Assembly: GCF_900637845.1 (NCBI RefSeq)
Contig: NZ_LR134439.1
Span: 62,001-126,000 of the forward strand
DNA length: 64,000 nt
From: Erysipelothrix rhusiopathiae
GTDB lineage: Bacteria; Bacillota_I; Bacilli_A; Erysipelotrichales; Erysipelotrichaceae
Direction of reading: 5' to 3'
Shown piece by piece: positions 29,977 to 38,870 of the stretch. Positions within the stretch are counted from its first letter, which is position 1. Every line of letters begins with the position of its first letter. The notes under the pieces are model-generated. The model worked only from the letters and a program-made list of their open reading frames with translations, did not search any database and was not told the DNA's origin. The translations under genes and the position numbers were made by a program.

Positions 29977-30591
29977 GTGAAGCAATATACAGCTAGGTCT
30001 TTAGATGATGTTCTAAAAAATGTCGCTAAAGAAAAGAATGTTGAACAAAGTGATCTTATCTATTATGTCATTGAAGAAAAATCAGGTTTCTTAGGCATCG
30101 GGTCGAGTGTTACTGCTGAAGTGTTTGCCCTTGATGATGTCAAATTGTTTGTTGAAGAATATTTTGATAAATTCTTTACAGGTTTGGGATTAAAAGTTGA
30201 ACAAGAAATTACTGTCAAAAATAATAACGTTAAAGTTTCATTAAATGCTGACAACAACGCAATCCTCATTGGTAAAAATGGGAAGTCATTGGAAGGTATG
30301 AATATGTTACTGAAACATGTAGTAAATTCAGAGTTTAAACGTCGTTTTTATGTCATGATTGATATAAATAACTATAAAACAGATCGTTATCAAAAACTTA
30401 AGGCTATGGCAAAACGGATTGCTAAAAATGTGAGTCGTTCAAAAATTGACGCATCTTTAGATCCTATGCCGAACGACGAACGTCGTGTGATTCATAAAGA
30501 ATTGACCAATTTTCCAGGTATCCGCACACAGAGTGAAGGTTCCGGAAGAGACCGTCATCTTAAGATTGTATATGATCCAAACAAAGAGTAA
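29977..30591 (+). CDS. jag: RNA-binding protein Jag/KhpB
   Basis: The 204-residue protein has an N-terminal Jag_N domain (about 1-52; EKSGFLGIGS), a KH-like domain (about 65-130; AILIGKNGKSLEGMNML) and an R3H domain at the C-terminus (ERRVIHKELTNFPGIRTQSEG). KhpB pairs with KhpA and affects cell elongation in other Firmicutes. It starts with GTG, 9 nt after AAGGAGG, 17 nt downstream of yidC, and so is co-expressed with it. Confidence 0.93.
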   Translation: MKQYTARSLDDVLKNVAKEKNVEQSDLIYYVIEEKSGFLGIGSSVTAEVFALDDVKLFVEEYFDKFFTGLGLKVEQEITVKNNNVKVSLNADNNAILIGKNGKSLEGMNMLLKHVVNSEFKRRFYVMIDINNYKTDRYQKLKAMAKRIAKNVSRSKIDASLDPMPNDERRVIHKELTNFPGIRTQSEGSGRDRHLKIVYDPNKE

Positions 30592-30630
30592 GGGAAGTCC
30601 CTTATTCTTTTTTGCTTAATGGAGGAATGT

Positions 30631-31179
30631 ATGAAAGTTATCGTAGGATTAGGAAATCCAGGAAAACAATATGAGAATACAAGACATAACGCAGGTTTTC
30701 TTGTGATTGATGAGGTTGCATCGAAATTAGGTGTCTCGATTTCAACCAATAAATTTAAAGCTCTCATTGCAGAGACATTTGTAGGAACAGAGAAGGTAGT
30801 TTTAGTTAAGCCACAAACCTTTATGAATCTCTCGGGTGAATCTGTAGGCGAGGTCATGCGTTATTATGATGTCGATTTAGAGGATCTACTGGTAATTAGT
30901 GATGATATGGATATAACTGTAGGATCACTTAGACTTAGAGAAAAAGGATCGTCAGGTGGACAAAAAGGTGTTAAGAGTATTATTGATCACTTAGGATCTA
31001 ATGAATTCTTAAGACTTAAAGTTGGAATTGGTAAGAGCACCCAAATTAAAACCGTTGATTGGGTTCTCGGTAAAATTGATGAAGAGACAGCGATTTCTTT
31101 AGGTGCTCAATGTGTTAGTGATTTTATCAGTGGAAAACGCACCGATCAACTGATGAATGAATACAATATAAGAGTCTAG
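30631..31179 (+). CDS. pth: Peptidyl-tRNA hydrolase
   Basis: Recycles peptidyl-tRNA released from stalled ribosomes. The 182 residues carry the family motifs VGLGNPGKQYENTRHNAGF (catalytic His in RHN) and SGESVGEVMRYY, and the C-terminal block GSSGGQKGVKSIIDHLGS. ATG 30631 is chosen because GGAGGAAT lies upstream and the VGLGNPG strand should be close to the start; an ATG 12 nt earlier is less suitable. Its stop overlaps the beginning of mfd. Confidence 0.96.
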   Translation: MKVIVGLGNPGKQYENTRHNAGFLVIDEVASKLGVSISTNKFKALIAETFVGTEKVVLVKPQTFMNLSGESVGEVMRYYDVDLEDLLVISDDMDITVGSLRLREKGSSGGQKGVKSIIDHLGSNEFLRLKVGIGKSTQIKTVDWVLGKIDEETAISLGAQCVSDFISGKRTDQLMNEYNIRV

Positions 31180-31181
31180 TG

Positions 31182-34100
31182 ATGAATTGGTTATATAATT
31201 ATTTAGAAAAACATGAACTTGTTAAAGAGTACACCCAGGGCAAAAGTGTTTTTGCCCATTTAAGCGTGGTTCAAGAAGCACTTTTAGTATTAGGTTCAAG
31301 TAAAATTAGTAAGAAACCATTATTTATAATTAAGGAAAACGAACAACAAGCATCGAATTTATATAATGAGATTAAACATCTTGATGAGAATGCAAATGTT
31401 GTTTATTACAATCATGAAGAATCGCTTCGCGTTGAGGCTATCGTTCAATCAGAAATAATGAAAGCTAACCGAATTGACGCATTATTTAAAATTATAAATG
31501 GTGATTTTGATATTTGTATTACTCATGCTATTGCTTCTGTAAGAAAGCTCTCACCTGCAGAAGTGCTTAAGGCATCAATCATAAATATTAAAACAGGTGA
31601 TGAGTGGGAACCATTACAGCTTGCTCGAGAACTTGAGCGTCTAGGTTACACACGGGTTAAGTATGTTGAGAAACCATTTACGTATGCTATTCGTGGTGGG
31701 GTTTGTGATGTGTTCTCAATCCAAATGGAACAACCGCTGCGAATTGAGTTTTTTGACGTAGAGGTCGACAGTCTTCGATATTTCGATATTGAAAATCAGC
31801 GATCTTTATCAAGAGTTGAGGAAGCAACAATTGCGTTTGCGACCGATATCCTTCTTAAAGAAAATGATATACAAGAAATTAGTAATGCATTAACTTCCAA
31901 AATAGAGGGAATCGAAAATAACGATTTGATTCATGAAATGGAACAGAAGCGCGAGTTATTACAAATGAATCAATTTGATGTAACCTTGTATCCACTTCTT
32001 TCTTTTTGGTCAAACTATGCAACTATTTATGATTATCTTAAAGACGCAAACACATATATGAGTCCAATTGAGGCAATCGAAAGAACGCTCAAGCAAAATG
32101 CGTTAGATTCTCACACTTTTATTGAAGAGCAGTATGAGATGAATCAGATGATTTTTGTTTCAGATATTTTTGAGTCATTTGAACGTATCAAAGCGAAACA
32201 TACGCATCGAGAAATTTTTGAATACCAGACTGAAGGCGAAGTCTTTATTCCCTGGCATTCAGCAAATATTGTATCGGAAAGTATTGAACAAACCATGAAG
32301 TGGCTTAAAAAAGAAGCCATTACTCAAAAAGTAATAATCACTTTAGATGAAGATACTATGGAAGATTTTATTAAGATCATGCTCCAACAAGGTGTTGAGT
32401 ATCAAGTTTTAACGGATAAACCAACCTCAAATGGAATCTATATCGACTATGGTCATATAACTTCAGGCTTTATTCTTGAGGATTTAAATACAGTTGTTTA
32501 TACCGCTAACGAATTGTATAAGTATAAGAAAAAAATGTTCCGATACGATAATAAATTCTTAAAAGCAGAATCTTTAAGTCAGCTTTCTGATCTCGATACA
32601 TTAGATTATGTTGTCCACAGACAATATGGAATTGGAAAATATATGGGAATCACAACAAAAGAAATTGAAGGAATCCATAAAGATTTTATGAGGATTCTTT
32701 ATCGTGATGGTGATGAGTTGTTTGTACCACTCGAACAGTTTAATCTTGTGAGAAAGTTTATGTCACGAGAGGCGGCATCTGTGCGCCTTAGCAAGCTTGG
32801 AACAAGCACATGGCAAAAAAATAAAGAACGTATTAAACAAGATGTTGCGGATGTTGCAGATAAACTTGTCACACTCTACTCTACAAGAATGGATGCAAGT
32901 GGATTTGCTTTCAGCCCAGATACAGAGTATCAAAAGCAATTTGAAGATGCATTTGAATATGAATTAACACAGGATCAGAAAACCGCAATTGATGAGATTA
33001 AGCGTGATATGGAACGCGATGTTCCGATGGACCGTTTGCTTTGTGGTGATGTTGGATTTGGGAAAACTGAAGTTGCCATTCGTGCTGCATTTAAAGCTTT
33101 TGTAGACCATAAGCAAGTCGTTTTCCTTTGTCCAACAACAATCCTTTCTCAACAACATGCTCGAACACTCAAAGAACGTCTTAGTGACTTTCCTGTAACG
33201 ATTGAGGTTTTAAATCGATTTGTTTCTGATAAAGAAAAAAACGAAATAATTCAACGTGTTAAAGATGGAAAAGTTGATATTTTAGTTGGTACACACCGTG
33301 TTTTATCGCGTGATGTTAAGTTTAAAGATCTTGGACTTTTGATTATTGATGAAGAACAACGCTTCGGTGTTGAGCATAAAGAACGTATTAAGGAGTTTAA
33401 GGTGTCTGTGGATGTATTATCCCTCAGTGCGACTCCAATACCTCGAACACTCCAAATGTCTCTTATTGGGCTCCGCAGTCTATCACAGCTTAATATGCCA
33501 CCTTCAAATCGTCTTCCAGTTATGACCTATATTATTGAGAAAAACCAGAAAACAATTAATGATATTATTTCTAAGGAACTAAATCGAGATGGACAAGTGT
33601 TCTACTTATTTAATAATGTAGAGCAAATATATTCTGTTGCATCAGTAATCGCTAATCATGTTGAAGCAGCGAACGTTGCAGTCGTACATGGACAAATGGA
33701 ACGACATGAAATCGAAGATGTTATGATTCGATTTATTAGTAAAGAGATAAATGTATTGGTATGTACGACAATAATAGAAACAGGAATTGATATTCCAAAT
33801 GCGAATACGATTATTGTTGATAATGCGCATCGTTTTGGTTTATCACAACTCTATCAAATCAAAGGTCGTGTAGGACGATCAGATCGTCTTGCCTATGCAT
33901 ACTTTGTCGTTCCCAATAAACGTGGACTAACAGAGCTCGCTCAGAAAAGACTTCAGGCCATCAAAGAATTTACTCAACTTGGTAGTGGATATAAAATCGC
34001 GATGCGCGATTTAACCATTCGTGGTGCTGGTGAGCTCTTAGGTGGAAATCAATCAGGCTTTATTGATACCGTCGGAATCGACTTATATGTACAACTTCTT

Positions 34101-34598
34101 AAAGAGGCTATTGCGAAACGACAGGGTAAAGAAGTAATTGATGTTGAAGAGCAAGAACGATTTAATCTTAAAGTGGATGGATATTTACCGGAAGACTTTA
34201 CGAGTGATGATGGTGAAAAATTAGACCTATACCAACAAATTAATCAAATACAATCTATAGATGAGTTAAAACATTTTAATGAGATGATTGATGACCGCTA
34301 TGGTAAATTACCGAACTCTGTTAAGATGTTATTAGAGAAAACACGTCTTGAATTGTTCTTAAACGATAAGCGTATTAAGTCTTTTAAAGAACGTGTCAAT
34401 AAAGTAGAATTAGTCTTTACAGAGGAATATAGTAGCCAAGTAGATGGGGTACATTTATTCGAATTAATCTCTGAAAAGTCCAGTGAAATTAAGATAAAGT
34501 ATCTAAATCAAACAATTATTATTACCATGCCAATGTATACAGAATGGGCAGAGGATTTAGTTTATATACTTGAAAATTTAAAGGAGCAACAAATATGA
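31182..34598 (+). CDS. mfd: Transcription-repair coupling factor Mfd
   Basis: Removes stalled RNA polymerase and recruits UvrA. The product is 1138 residues (from ATG 31182; a GTG at 31179 is an alternative). Domains in order are a UvrB-homology region (about 1-330), the RNA-polymerase-interaction domain (about 470-530; DYVVHRQYGIGKYMGI) and a superfamily 2 translocase. The translocase has LLCGDVGFGKTEVAIRAAFKA (Walker A GDVGFGKTE), DEEQ box (IIDEEQRFGV) and motif VI (GRVGRSDR). The C-terminal TRCF domain is also present. It overlaps the next gene by 4 nt. Confidence 0.96.
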   Translation: MNWLYNYLEKHELVKEYTQGKSVFAHLSVVQEALLVLGSSKISKKPLFIIKENEQQASNLYNEIKHLDENANVVYYNHEESLRVEAIVQSEIMKANRIDALFKIINGDFDICITHAIASVRKLSPAEVLKASIINIKTGDEWEPLQLARELERLGYTRVKYVEKPFTYAIRGGVCDVFSIQMEQPLRIEFFDVEVDSLRYFDIENQRSLSRVEEATIAFATDILLKENDIQEISNALTSKIEGIENNDLIHEMEQKRELLQMNQFDVTLYPLLSFWSNYATIYDYLKDANTYMSPIEAIERTLKQNALDSHTFIEEQYEMNQMIFVSDIFESFERIKAKHTHREIFEYQTEGEVFIPWHSANIVSESIEQTMKWLKKEAITQKVIITLDEDTMEDFIKIMLQQGVEYQVLTDKPTSNGIYIDYGHITSGFILEDLNTVVYTANELYKYKKKMFRYDNKFLKAESLSQLSDLDTLDYVVHRQYGIGKYMGITTKEIEGIHKDFMRILYRDGDELFVPLEQFNLVRKFMSREAASVRLSKLGTSTWQKNKERIKQDVADVADKLVTLYSTRMDASGFAFSPDTEYQKQFEDAFEYELTQDQKTAIDEIKRDMERDVPMDRLLCGDVGFGKTEVAIRAAFKAFVDHKQVVFLCPTTILSQQHARTLKERLSDFPVTIEVLNRFVSDKEKNEIIQRVKDGKVDILVGTHRVLSRDVKFKDLGLLIIDEEQRFGVEHKERIKEFKVSVDVLSLSATPIPRTLQMSLIGLRSLSQLNMPPSNRLPVMTYIIEKNQKTINDIISKELNRDGQVFYLFNNVEQIYSVASVIANHVEAANVAVVHGQMERHEIEDVMIRFISKEINVLVCTTIIETGIDIPNANTIIVDNAHRFGLSQLYQIKGRVGRSDRLAYAYFVVPNKRGLTELAQKRLQAIKEFTQLGSGYKIAMRDLTIRGAGELLGGNQSGFIDTVGIDLYVQLLKEAIAKRQGKEVIDVEEQERFNLKVDGYLPEDFTSDDGEKLDLYQQINQIQSIDELKHFNEMIDDRYGKLPNSVKMLLEKTRLELFLNDKRIKSFKERVNKVELVFTEEYSSQVDGVHLFELISEKSSEIKIKYLNQTIIITMPMYTEWAEDLVYILENLKEQQI

Positions 34599-34867
34599 GA
34601 CTTGATAAATATTTAAAAGTATCACGAATCATTAAACGCCGTACTGTAGCCAAAGAACTTGCAGATGATGATCGTGTCTTTATTAATGGAAAAAAAGCGA
34701 AACCCTCATCTGAGGTTTCGCTTGAAGATGAAATTGAAATTCGATTTGAACACCGTCATATAAAAATAGAAGTCACATTTTTAAGTGATAAAATATTGCG
34801 AAGCAATCCACCAATGTATGAACTTATTTCCGATCAACGCATCGATCGGAACGTTCTAGAAAACTGA
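34595..34867 (+). CDS. rqcP: S4-domain protein RqcP (Hsp15-like)
   Basis: 90 residues with the S4 RNA-binding motif MRLDKYLKVSRIIKRRTVAKELADDDRVFINGKKAKPS (split: RLDKYLKVSR and DRVFINGKKAK). RqcP binds obstructed 50S subunits and promotes Ala-tail addition with RqcH. Its place directly after mfd, upstream of divIC, matches Bacillus yabO. The first codon overlaps the mfd stop (ATGA). Confidence 0.92.
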   Translation: MRLDKYLKVSRIIKRRTVAKELADDDRVFINGKKAKPSSEVSLEDEIEIRFEHRHIKIEVTFLSDKILRSNPPMYELISDQRIDRNVLEN

Positions 34868-34873
34868 CAACTC

Positions 34874-34901
34874 TTGCATTTTTTGAGAATGTCAGTATAA
34901 T
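34874..34901 (+). promoter_or_regulatory. Promoter of divIC
   Basis: TTGCAT (34874-34879), 16-nt spacer, TATAAT (34896-34901), between rqcP and the next gene. Confidence 0.85.
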
Positions 34902-34946
34902 GAGTATAGATAAATAAACTAACAAAAAAGAAAGAGGAGTGGAAAG

Positions 34947-35267
34947 ATGGGACAAACAGTTACGAAAACGCGAATAGCTAAGAATCCAACAATTAAATTT
35001 GCATCAATCATTCTTGGTATTTTGATAGTATCCGTTTCATGCCTAATGTTATCTAAATCTGCAAAAGAATTAGTATCAACATTCCAATTGAATCAACAAC
35101 TTAAAAGTGAACGCTCAAATTTAAAAGTACTTGAAACAAAACAAGGTGAACTTGCTCTTGAAAAAGCAAAACTTCAAGATCCTACTTATGTTCAAAACTA
35201 TGCTCGAGGAAAACACCTCTTGTCAAAGTCAGAAGAACAAGTATTTATCTTACCTAAAACAGAATAA
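34947..35267 (+). CDS. divIC: Septum formation initiator DivIC/FtsB-like
   Basis: A 106-residue bitopic protein with one membrane helix (about 20-40), followed by a coiled coil (about 48-85; LKSERSNLKVLETKQGELALEKAKL) and the short DPTYVQNYARGKHLLSKSEEQVF end typical of DivIC/FtsB (PxYVEKIAR.. pattern). DivIC stabilises the FtsL-DivIB complex at the division site. Its position after mfd-rqcP matches Bacillus. Confidence 0.88.
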   Translation: MGQTVTKTRIAKNPTIKFASIILGILIVSVSCLMLSKSAKELVSTFQLNQQLKSERSNLKVLETKQGELALEKAKLQDPTYVQNYARGKHLLSKSEEQVFILPKTE

Positions 35268-35271
35268 TATG

Positions 35272-35306
35272 AAAAAGAGTAACAGAAATCGTTACTCTTT
35301 TTTTAT
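35272..35306. terminator. Bidirectional terminator after divIC
   Basis: AAAAAGAGTAAC and GTTACTCTTTTT around a 7-nt loop, with T-rich tails on both strands. It also ends the convergent gene at 35313. Confidence 0.92.
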
Positions 35307-35312
35307 GTCTAA

Positions 35313-36317
35313 TTATAATTTATTCATGGTCTCTATCATTTGTTTACGTCTCACTTCATAACGAATAATTTCATGATTATTAACCAATTGAGGATCAAAA
35401 TAAAATTGTTGGATTTGTCGATTCTCATAAGTTGAGATATTGATCGTTCTGTTTTCTAAATCATATGCCGATGTGTATTGTGTGTACTGTACTTGTTCCT
35501 TTTCGTCTACAATGAGACCATAAGGGATATCGACGGTATTTAGAATACGAAAAACTTTATCTAAAGCCTGATCGTCGTGAGGTTGTTCTGAGAGACTGTT
35601 AAATACGGTAGCTCGGACAAATCGTGATTGTGGTGTAAAATCACCAGGTAAACCAAATAAACCATTACCCATTCCAGAACTAAATGTTTCAAACTTTCCA
35701 AATTTTCGTGAAGGATAAATATGGTTATTCATTGATACATAATTTTGTAGGTTTTGAACATGCCATGGAAATTCGGGTTGATTGGTGAACGTTCCAATTT
35801 CATTAGGATATATATCAAAAGATCCAGCTGAGGAAGGCTCGAGTACGATACTAGCACCGGTACGGTCTACAAATACATAATGTTGTGGGATTACGTTTCC
35901 ATGGATATTGGGTTCACTTGATATTGCGACTTCTTTAATGGCTTTACGATGTAAATCAATGATAGAATCACAGTTTAAAAGTGCCCAGGTAACAAATTCT
36001 TCTCCCCGTAACGCCTGCTTACCCATTAACTCGATTGCACTACTTGGAGCGTAATCAGCATAATCATTTCCAAAATAAAAGCTACCACCTGCGAGTCCAT
36101 GTTCATTCATACCATCCATTAATAAAATATCTTGACTGGAATCGTTAAGACTGATTCCTGCTGCAGCGTTTTTCGCAACTATCGGAGAGAGCATCGTATT
36201 AATAGCTGTTCCACGAGGGACAATCACTCCACAAACGGGTAAAAATGTATCAAATTCTTGGGTTCTTCCCCAATAAGTATTATTTTGCTTTGATATTACT
36301 TGTATTCCTGTACACAT
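35313..36317 (-). CDS. Choloylglycine hydrolase family (bile salt hydrolase / penicillin V acylase-like)
   Basis: An Ntn-hydrolase of 334 residues whose nucleophile is Cys2 (MCTGIQVISK), exposed after Met removal. WGRTQEFD, equivalent to the conserved Arg-Asp site, lies near residue 17. Later ELMGKQALRGEEFVTWALLNC and the NQPEFPWHVQNLQNY segment match the family. No signal peptide, so probably cytoplasmic. Substrate (conjugated bile salts or penicillin V) cannot be decided from motifs. It stands alone on the minus strand, convergent to divIC, with a leader region of about 100 bp. Confidence 0.9.
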   Translation of the reverse strand: MCTGIQVISKQNNTYWGRTQEFDTFLPVCGVIVPRGTAINTMLSPIVAKNAAAGISLNDSSQDILLMDGMNEHGLAGGSFYFGNDYADYAPSSAIELMGKQALRGEEFVTWALLNCDSIIDLHRKAIKEVAISSEPNIHGNVIPQHYVFVDRTGASIVLEPSSAGSFDIYPNEIGTFTNQPEFPWHVQNLQNYVSMNNHIYPSRKFGKFETFSSGMGNGLFGLPGDFTPQSRFVRATVFNSLSEQPHDDQALDKVFRILNTVDIPYGLIVDEKEQVQYTQYTSAYDLENRTINISTYENRQIQQFYFDPQLVNNHEIIRYEVRRKQMIETMNKL

Positions 36318-36383
36318 ATAAGTACCGCCTTTCTCGTCTCTAATATATTAACATTTTATGTGAGCAATTGGTGAATAAGCATC

Positions 36384-36413
36384 AAAAAAGGCTAACCAAA
36401 TGAACGGTCTAGC
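36384..36413 (-). terminator. Terminator downstream of the Nudix gene
   Basis: On the minus strand GCTA-G-ACC pairs with GGTTAGC around an 8-nt loop with one bulged G, followed by TTTTTT. Less perfect than the other terminators here. Confidence 0.65.
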
Positions 36414-36416
36414 TTT

Positions 36417-36953
36417 TTATTTTTGAGAGAGATAATAGTTTACTTTGTAAGCAAGGGAAATCGTCTTTGCATCTGTTATCTTATTTGACTCAATATCATT
36501 AATAATGTCCTGAATATCCCGCGTATAGACATTTAAGACTTCATTTTCATCAAGTTCTTGTCCAACGTAGTCTAAATCAGTTGCATAATAAAGATACAGG
36601 ACTTCATCGAGATATGCAGGGGATGGGTGAATGTATCCAAGATGAATCAGTGTTTTTGCGACAAACCCAATTTCTTCACGTAATTCACGTAATGCGGCAT
36701 CAAGTGGTTGTTCTTCTTTATCAATTTTTCCAGCAGGAAATTCTCGCATAATCTGTTCAACACCATATCGATATTGATCAACACAATAGAATGCTTTATC
36801 ATCATGGGTTGCGGCGATACACACACCACCATCATGCTTTAAAATTTCAGCTTCAAACAATCCGGTCTGTGTTTCAAATTCAACGTCATATACATCTATA
36901 ATCTTTCCTTGATACTTGAGTACTTCATTTAGTTTTAAGCCGTCTCTTACCAT
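36417..36953 (-). CDS. Nudix hydrolase, ADP-ribose pyrophosphatase type
   Basis: 178 residues with a full Nudix box GX5EX7REUXEEXGU: G-KIDKE-E...AALRELREEIGF near residues 74-96. The overall pattern (PAGKIDKEE with Pro 13 residues after..., C-terminal YAT..ELDENE) resembles ADP-ribose pyrophosphatases. Probably hydrolyses ADP-ribose or a related nucleotide sugar. Its ATG directly abuts the stop codon of the small membrane protein upstream, so they are co-transcribed. Confidence 0.9.
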   Translation of the reverse strand: MVRDGLKLNEVLKYQGKIIDVYDVEFETQTGLFEAEILKHDGGVCIAATHDDKAFYCVDQYRYGVEQIMREFPAGKIDKEEQPLDAALRELREEIGFVAKTLIHLGYIHPSPAYLDEVLYLYYATDLDYVGQELDENEVLNVYTRDIQDIINDIESNKITDAKTISLAYKVNYYLSQK

Positions 36954-37148
36954 CTAATCTTCCTTCTTTATAATATGTTTAACCAGAACTCCAAAAGCAA
37001 TACAAAACATCAATAATGTTAGTACCGTCAGAAACATAGTATTAAGAAAGTAGTTAATTACAATTAATAGTACTACGATTCCTAAAACAAGCATATATAC
37101 ATTGTCATTTGATGCTTTTTCAAATCCATTTTTAATTTGTTCAATCAT
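36954..37148 (-). CDS. Small membrane protein of unknown function
   Basis: A 64-residue protein with two hydrophobic segments (MLVLGIVVLLIVINYFL and MFLTVLTLLMFCIAFGVL) and a basic-acidic end (KHIIKKED). I do not recognise a family. ATG 37148 is chosen for AGAGGAAAC about 7 nt upstream; the ATG at 37175 has no good ribosome site. It is the first gene of a pair with the Nudix gene. Confidence 0.75.
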   Translation of the reverse strand: MIEQIKNGFEKASNDNVYMLVLGIVVLLIVINYFLNTMFLTVLTLLMFCIAFGVLVKHIIKKED

Positions 37149-37267
37149 AATTGTTTCCTCTGATAATTTCTTCATCCCTTACATAATAATCCAAATTGCT
37201 AAAACACACAACTTTTAGAATAGACCGTGCTATACCATGCTATAATATTCAAAGAAGAGGTGGCAAC

Positions 37268-37891
37268 ATGACATTATTTGTATCATTTGAAGGTCCAGAT
37301 GGAAGCGGTAAAACGACAATTACCAAGATTGTTTCGGAGTATTTTGAGAAGAAGAATCAACCTGTTCTCTGTACTCGAGAACCGGGAGGAATTCGTATTT
37401 CTGAAAAGATTAGAGAGTTGATTCTCGATCCGGAACATGAAGAAATGGATGATCGCACAGAGGCATTACTTTATGCTGCAAGTCGCCGACAACATTTAAT
37501 TGAGAAAATTAAACCTGCACTTGGTAGGGGAGAACTTGTAATTTGTGATCGATTTGTTGATAGTTCTCTCGCTTATCAAGGCTATGCCCGTGGAATTGGT
37601 ATTGATGATGTTTGGGATATAAATATGTTTGCTATCGATGGGTTTTTACCTGACTTAACAATCTTTTTGGATTTGAAACCTGAAGAAGGCCTGAAGCGTA
37701 TTGGTGTTCGTGGATATAAAGACCGATTGGAGCTTGAAGGGGACGTCTTTCATGAAAAGGTGTATCAAGGCTACCAAGAAGTGATTCGTCGTTTTCCAAA
37801 TCGTATTAAGATTGTGGATGCAGCTCAGTCCATTGAAGATGTTGCTGCGGATGTGATTAAGATTATTGAGACGCAGTTGAGTTATGAATAA
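37268..37891 (+). CDS. tmk: Thymidylate kinase
   Basis: dTMP to dTDP. The 207 residues have the P-loop FEGPDGSGKTT (about residues 8-18), the DR(Y/F/H) motif CDRFVDSSLAYQG and the LID region RGYKDRLE. The start has AAGAGGTGG 7 nt upstream; the longer frame (from 37196) is ruled out because TGC-TATAAT at 37241-37246 is a likely extended -10 promoter inside it. It overlaps holB by 8 nt. Confidence 0.96.
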   Translation: MTLFVSFEGPDGSGKTTITKIVSEYFEKKNQPVLCTREPGGIRISEKIRELILDPEHEEMDDRTEALLYAASRRQHLIEKIKPALGRGELVICDRFVDSSLAYQGYARGIGIDDVWDINMFAIDGFLPDLTIFLDLKPEEGLKRIGVRGYKDRLELEGDVFHEKVYQGYQEVIRRFPNRIKIVDAAQSIEDVAADVIKIIETQLSYE

Positions 37892-38834
37892 CATTCAAAA
37901 TCAAACTAAAGCCTTAAATCTATTTCATCGACAACAATCCAAAAATCGAGTTTCTCACGCATATTTGATTGTTGGGGATTATGGGACACTTGACTACGCT
38001 AAATATATGGCAATGAGTATGATGTGTGGTGAACAAGACATCGGTGCTTGTGGATCCTGTAGTACATGTCAGCGAATCGATTCTGAAAACCATGCGGATT
38101 TCAGAATATTAAGTGGAAAAGAACAAAGTATTAAAAAATCTGAGATTATCAGTCTGAAAGAGTATTTTAGTCAGTCATCCATTGAAACAGCGGGCCATCA
38201 AGTCTATATAATCGAAGATGTGGATAATGCGACTGTTGAGGCAATGAATAGTCTTCTAAAGTTTTTAGAAGAACCAGAGGGTGATATTGTCGCAATCTTA
38301 ACAACACGCAATGAAAATCGTGTTCTTGAAACAATACGTTCGAGATGCTTAACGGTTCATCTTGAATCCATGAATCATCAAGTTTTATTTGATAAAGCAC
38401 ATGAACAAGGGATTGATGATGTTGATGCTTATTTATTATCGAGGATGAATCATAACTTTGAAGAACTCGAACTTCAAAGTAGTACTGAAGTGTATAAAGA
38501 AGCCAGTTCAATCTTTTTTGATGTTCTTGAATGTTTAAACCAACGTGACTACTTATCCGCAATCCTAACGTTGCAAGTAGAAGGCATTAAGAAAAAAAGA
38601 TTGGATAGAGAACGCTTGTTATTGTTATTTGAACTACTGGAATTGTCCTTTTCATCACAAGGTCAGCAAGAACAAACGATACACCTTCGTACAAACGCAA
38701 TAACAAATGTAGATCGTATTCATTTACTTCAAATAGTATTAAGCTTGAAAGATCGTATAAGACCTGGCGTTAATATTAATTTGGTTATTGATCAATTTGG
38801 ATATGAATTAACGAAATACTACAAGAACCTTTAA
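37884..38834 (+). CDS. holB: DNA polymerase III delta prime subunit
   Basis: Non-catalytic AAA+ subunit of the clamp loader. The 316 residues show HAYLIVGDYGTLDYAKYMA (degenerate Walker A, as expected), a CGSCSTC zinc motif, HADFRIL and the SRC motif (RSRCLTVHLE). Directly follows tmk with an 8-nt overlap. The Bacillus neighbours yaaT, yabA and yaaR are missing between holB and rsmI. Confidence 0.9.
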   Translation: MNNIQNQTKALNLFHRQQSKNRVSHAYLIVGDYGTLDYAKYMAMSMMCGEQDIGACGSCSTCQRIDSENHADFRILSGKEQSIKKSEIISLKEYFSQSSIETAGHQVYIIEDVDNATVEAMNSLLKFLEEPEGDIVAILTTRNENRVLETIRSRCLTVHLESMNHQVLFDKAHEQGIDDVDAYLLSRMNHNFEELELQSSTEVYKEASSIFFDVLECLNQRDYLSAILTLQVEGIKKKRLDRERLLLLFELLELSFSSQGQQEQTIHLRTNAITNVDRIHLLQIVLSLKDRIRPGVNINLVIDQFGYELTKYYKNL

Positions 38835-38870
38835 TTTCGATTAAAGGTTTATCTATTTTAGGAGAATCTA

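Noticed and set aside
29966-29981. CACGTGAA around the GTG start of jag, parS-like
   Set aside because: At least four mismatches; caused by the start codon context.
38826-38849. Hairpin with TTCG loop between holB and rsmI as a terminator
   Set aside because: The 10-bp stem is AT-rich and not followed by a T-run, so termination is doubtful.
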